Assembly (NCBI GenBank): GCA_964484465.1
Contig: CAZAFL010000009.1
Span: 1-64,000 of the forward strand
Length of the DNA stretch: 64,000 nt
Source: CAZAFL01 sp964484465
GTDB taxonomy: Bacteria > Bacteroidota > Ignavibacteria > UBA10030 > SZUA-254
Direction: 5' to 3'
The position numbers and the translations under genes are program-made. Below are positions 61,731 through 64,000 of the stretch, in pieces (within the stretch, counting starts at the first letter, position 1; the number at the start of each line of letters is the position of its first letter). Under the pieces are notes generated by a model. That model did no database searches. It was not told where the DNA came from and saw only the letters and a list, made by a program, of their open reading frames with translations.

Positions 61731-63332
61731 TTACTCCATATCCATTCCGCCGACGTCGGCATATTCTGCACCTGAAAGCTTTTGTGCAAGGCGTGTTTTG
61801 CCCCGTCGCTGGATCATTCCCAGACCGGTCCGGTAGAGAAGAGGAACCTTGAACTCGAGGCTCGCATCTACCGTGCGACCGAGTGGAATTAAAAGTCCGG
61901 CATCGTACACTGAACGTATAGCTTCATCTCCGTTGGGATTAAGTCGTTCGAACAGCCTGTACAATTCCTCCCGAGTAAATGTTGCACTATCGCTTCCTCT
62001 GAAGACATCAAAATGTTTCGAAAGGTGTGGAAATTCGGAATACAGGTACGTATCACACCGATAGATTGAAACAGCCGCAAATGCTTCTTTGACAGCACGA
62101 CCGCTGATAAGGTTGGCGGAAGTGTGTTTTCGCGCGTCGCGGTTCAGCTCCCGTTGTTTTTCGACTGCAAGGTTACCAAGATGAATCAATTCGCGTGGAT
62201 AGATATATCCCATGCCGTCGGCAAGATGCTTCAATATCCAGACATGTGTAAAGGGAATTACATTCGCAGGATCTTCTTTGGGGTTAAAAGATGGTTCAAA
62301 AATGAGATAGAATAGCTTGAGCACGTTCTCATCGCTTCCATCGATGACTTCAGCGACATCGATTTTCTGGCCGATAATTTCCTCGCAATATTCCCGGAGC
62401 GTCGCATCCGCAAGCGCCCGGGAGACAAAGAGTTTCAGCAGCAGGGATTCACGCCACTTCATATCGCATGTATAGCTTACAAGATGCGATTTATTCACGA
62501 TATGGAGCTGGCGGTATATATCATTTCGTAAAAATATTTTGAAATGAATTCTCTTGAACCTGTTGCTGTACTCGACAAGGAGCTGGATAAGGCCGGTGAC
62601 AGCAGCTTTCAGCTTCTCGAAATCATCAATGAACAATAAATCGAGCTTGTCGAGCAGCACCCATGCAAGACAGTTCGTCTCTCGGAGAACTGTGTCGATA
62701 TGGTCGAGCAGTGAGAGCGTGCTCATGCCCGTTTTCTGTTGAAACTCTCCTGAGAATATTTTATCGAGTTCGGGGGAGTCTGATTTCGTCCGTTCGGGTG
62801 TTTGACGCATCAATTGCCCGATACTTTGCTTCAGCTTCGATGTAATTCCTTTCTTACGAACCACGCCAAGGTCGAGCATTGTCTGTGTAAGCGTTTTATA
62901 CGCTCTTGCCAATTCAAAGTTTTTTGTTTTTTCCGTAAGAGACTGAATTGTGTCACTCTGGACAAGCGTGGTCACCGTCTTTAACCCGATAGAGAGAAGC
63001 CAAAAATAACGAAAATCATCAACCGAGTGAGAGGTAAGCTCCCGGAGTTCCATGCCAGGCACGAAATCTTCATTCTGTAATCCATACGCCGGAATGCAAA
63101 AAATTTCCTTATATCCCTTGGGAAAAAATGCCCGCAACTTCGATTGTTCTTCACTCAGTAACCTGAATGCGGCGCTTTTCCCAGACCCTTTACTTCCGAG
63201 GACAAGAGAGTGTTTCGGGAGAAGTACCTGTTTCAACATATCGGTTCCGATAAAACAACCTTCGAATCGGTCGTCGGTTTCCGCGTCAACCCTTCCAAAA
63301 TTCAGTCCAATTAAAGCCTGCTCTTTATCCAT
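61731..63332 (-). CDS. Sll1717-family P-loop ATPase
   Basis: A 533-residue ATPase with Walker A LGSKGSGKSAA (46-53 core GSKGSGKS) and Walker B WVLLDKLDLLF (about 231), followed by a long helical region. The family is widespread in bacteria and often found alone; it is suspected of a role in DNA-related or defence functions, but this is not established. It ends 18 bases from the oxidoreductase gene and faces it. AAAAGG precedes the ATG at 63332. Confidence 0.8.
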   Translation of the reverse strand: MDKEQALIGLNFGRVDAETDDRFEGCFIGTDMLKQVLLPKHSLVLGSKGSGKSAAFRLLSEEQSKLRAFFPKGYKEIFCIPAYGLQNEDFVPGMELRELTSHSVDDFRYFWLLSIGLKTVTTLVQSDTIQSLTEKTKNFELARAYKTLTQTMLDLGVVRKKGITSKLKQSIGQLMRQTPERTKSDSPELDKIFSGEFQQKTGMSTLSLLDHIDTVLRETNCLAWVLLDKLDLLFIDDFEKLKAAVTGLIQLLVEYSNRFKRIHFKIFLRNDIYRQLHIVNKSHLVSYTCDMKWRESLLLKLFVSRALADATLREYCEEIIGQKIDVAEVIDGSDENVLKLFYLIFEPSFNPKEDPANVIPFTHVWILKHLADGMGYIYPRELIHLGNLAVEKQRELNRDARKHTSANLISGRAVKEAFAAVSIYRCDTYLYSEFPHLSKHFDVFRGSDSATFTREELYRLFERLNPNGDEAIRSVYDAGLLIPLGRTVDASLEFKVPLLYRTGLGMIQRRGKTRLAQKLSGAEYADVGGMDME

Positions 63333-63693
63333 ATTGACACCTTTTGGTTCAATCCACTAATAATTTGCCATCATCGACATCAGTCATAGCTGAGTAAAAT
63401 AACCAGCACATCATTAACTTCATAATCCAATTGTGTTTACTGTCACACGGCAGGTAATGTAGATAAAAATAATGGGAATTAAAATTCTATCATCTCCCGT
63501 ACATTTGAGACAGAAAAACGTCAGGATTTTGATGAAATTTTTATAGCATTATTTTCGTTGTATTTTGACGAAGGTATGCCATATCAGACATTGTAGATAC
63601 CTTCTAAAGTAATTAAGCAGGTGATTCTTGATAATTGTCAAAAATTTAGCTACATTCTGACCAAAATTTAGTGGATGAAAGGATAATATTTCG
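63333..63693. other. Intergenic region between the P-loop ATPase and htpX
   Basis: About 360 bp of AT-rich sequence between divergent genes. It contains the htpX promoter (63628-63656). No convincing minus-strand promoter, RNA gene or repeat was seen. Confidence 0.5.
63628..63656 (+). promoter_or_regulatory. Promoter of htpX
   Basis: TTGATA at 63628-63633, 17-bp spacer, TACATT at 63651-63656, about 38 bases before the ATG at 63694. Confidence 0.5.
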
Positions 63694-64000
63694 ATGAATA
63701 TGATGAAAACAGTATTTTTGATGACGTTGATGATGGTGCTTCTCATGCTTATAGGATCGCTCCTGGGGGGGAAGCAGGGCATGATGATAGCATTTGTGTT
63801 TTCCCTGATGATGAATTTTGCATCATACTGGTTCTCTGACAAAATAGTACTGACAATGTATGGTGCGAAGGAAGTTAATGAAGCAGAAGCCCCGAGGCTC
63901 TATTCTCTTGTTGCCAGAGTTTCACAGGAAGCGCAGATACCCATGCCACGGGTGTATGTTATTCCAAGCGAAACGCCAAATGCATTTGCCACCGGTCGTA
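63694..64000 (+). CDS. htpX: HtpX-like membrane zinc metalloprotease (5' part)
   Basis: Only the first ~102 codons are in the window. They encode the N-terminal membrane hairpin (VFLMTLMMVLLMLIGSLLGG and MMIAFVFSLMMNFASYWFSDK), then YGAKEVNEAEAPRLYSLV and PMPRVYVIPSETPNAFATGR, the block preceding the HExxH site in HtpX (M48) proteases. HtpX degrades misfolded membrane proteins under stress. The start at 63694 follows AAAGGATA; ATGs at 63700 and 63703 are alternatives. The HExxH motif is beyond the window end. Confidence 0.88.
   Translation, partial: MNMMKTVFLMTLMMVLLMLIGSLLGGKQGMMIAFVFSLMMNFASYWFSDKIVLTMYGAKEVNEAEAPRLYSLVARVSQEAQIPMPRVYVIPSETPNAFATGR

Noticed and set aside
1..64000. tRNA, rRNA or CRISPR array
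   Set aside because: No cloverleaf, rRNA block or regularly spaced direct repeats were seen by reading; a covariance search could still find a small RNA.

Overview
The window comes from a Gram-negative bacterium of the Bacteroidota/Chlorobi lineage, most likely an Ignavibacteria-type organism. The evidence is a secreted protein ending in a type IX secretion sorting domain (gene at 45), a menaquinol-type bc complex with a large octaheme cytochrome, a bacillithiol enzyme (BshC), and apolipoprotein N-acyltransferase. Promoters that can be read are sigma70-like: TTGAC-type -35, 17-bp spacer, -10 mostly TATATT.

Layout. 45-3383: a secreted one-heme protein. 3507-8707: a plus-strand operon (acylphosphatase, ispF, DedA, PAP2 phosphatase, lnt, threonine aldolase, hotdog thioesterase). 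8720-17370: the translation/RNA block rimP-nusA-infB-rbfA-ribF-rpsO-pnp, with truB missing from its usual place and a promoter followed at once by a terminator hairpin in the leader. 17460-19112: bshC on the minus strand, with a pseudoknot-capable leader. 19392-24470: Rieske, split cytochrome b and an octaheme cytochrome. 24484-30847 (minus): nucleoside salvage (cytidine deaminase, thymidine kinase, BMP lipoprotein, ABC transporter, purine nucleoside phosphorylase). 30896-42428 (minus): a methyltransferase and a tightly packed cluster with three radical SAM enzymes, two GT87-like and one GT9 glycosyltransferase, a second methyltransferase, a metallophosphoesterase and a nucleotidyltransferase-like protein. 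42540-43987: a PASTA protein and rpe.

43988-49353 is the most unusual part. It is a head-to-tail array of three IS1595-family transposons. Each unit reads transposase, then a two-TM cargo protein, then a roughly 46-codon Lys-rich small gene. The oldest unit keeps only the 3' scrap of its transposase and a nonsense-mutated small gene; the other two are intact. Each intact unit has its own matched terminal inverted repeats, and the same octamer GTTCTAAA sits at both internal junctions and at the right edge. This looks like repeated insertion of related but diverged elements into one 8-bp site. The array lies immediately upstream of the lrp-glnA promoter.

49458-64000 is core and accessory metabolism: Lrp/AsnC regulator, glutamine synthetase, enoyl-CoA hydratase, apt, tryptophanase, a Yip1 membrane protein, a zincin metallopeptidase, a small alpha/beta-barrel-like protein, hemerythrin, a stand-alone receiver, aconitase, a membrane protein, an FAD/NAD oxidoreductase, an Sll1717-type P-loop ATPase (minus), and the 5' end of htpX running off the window. 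No rRNA, tRNA or CRISPR array was recognised.
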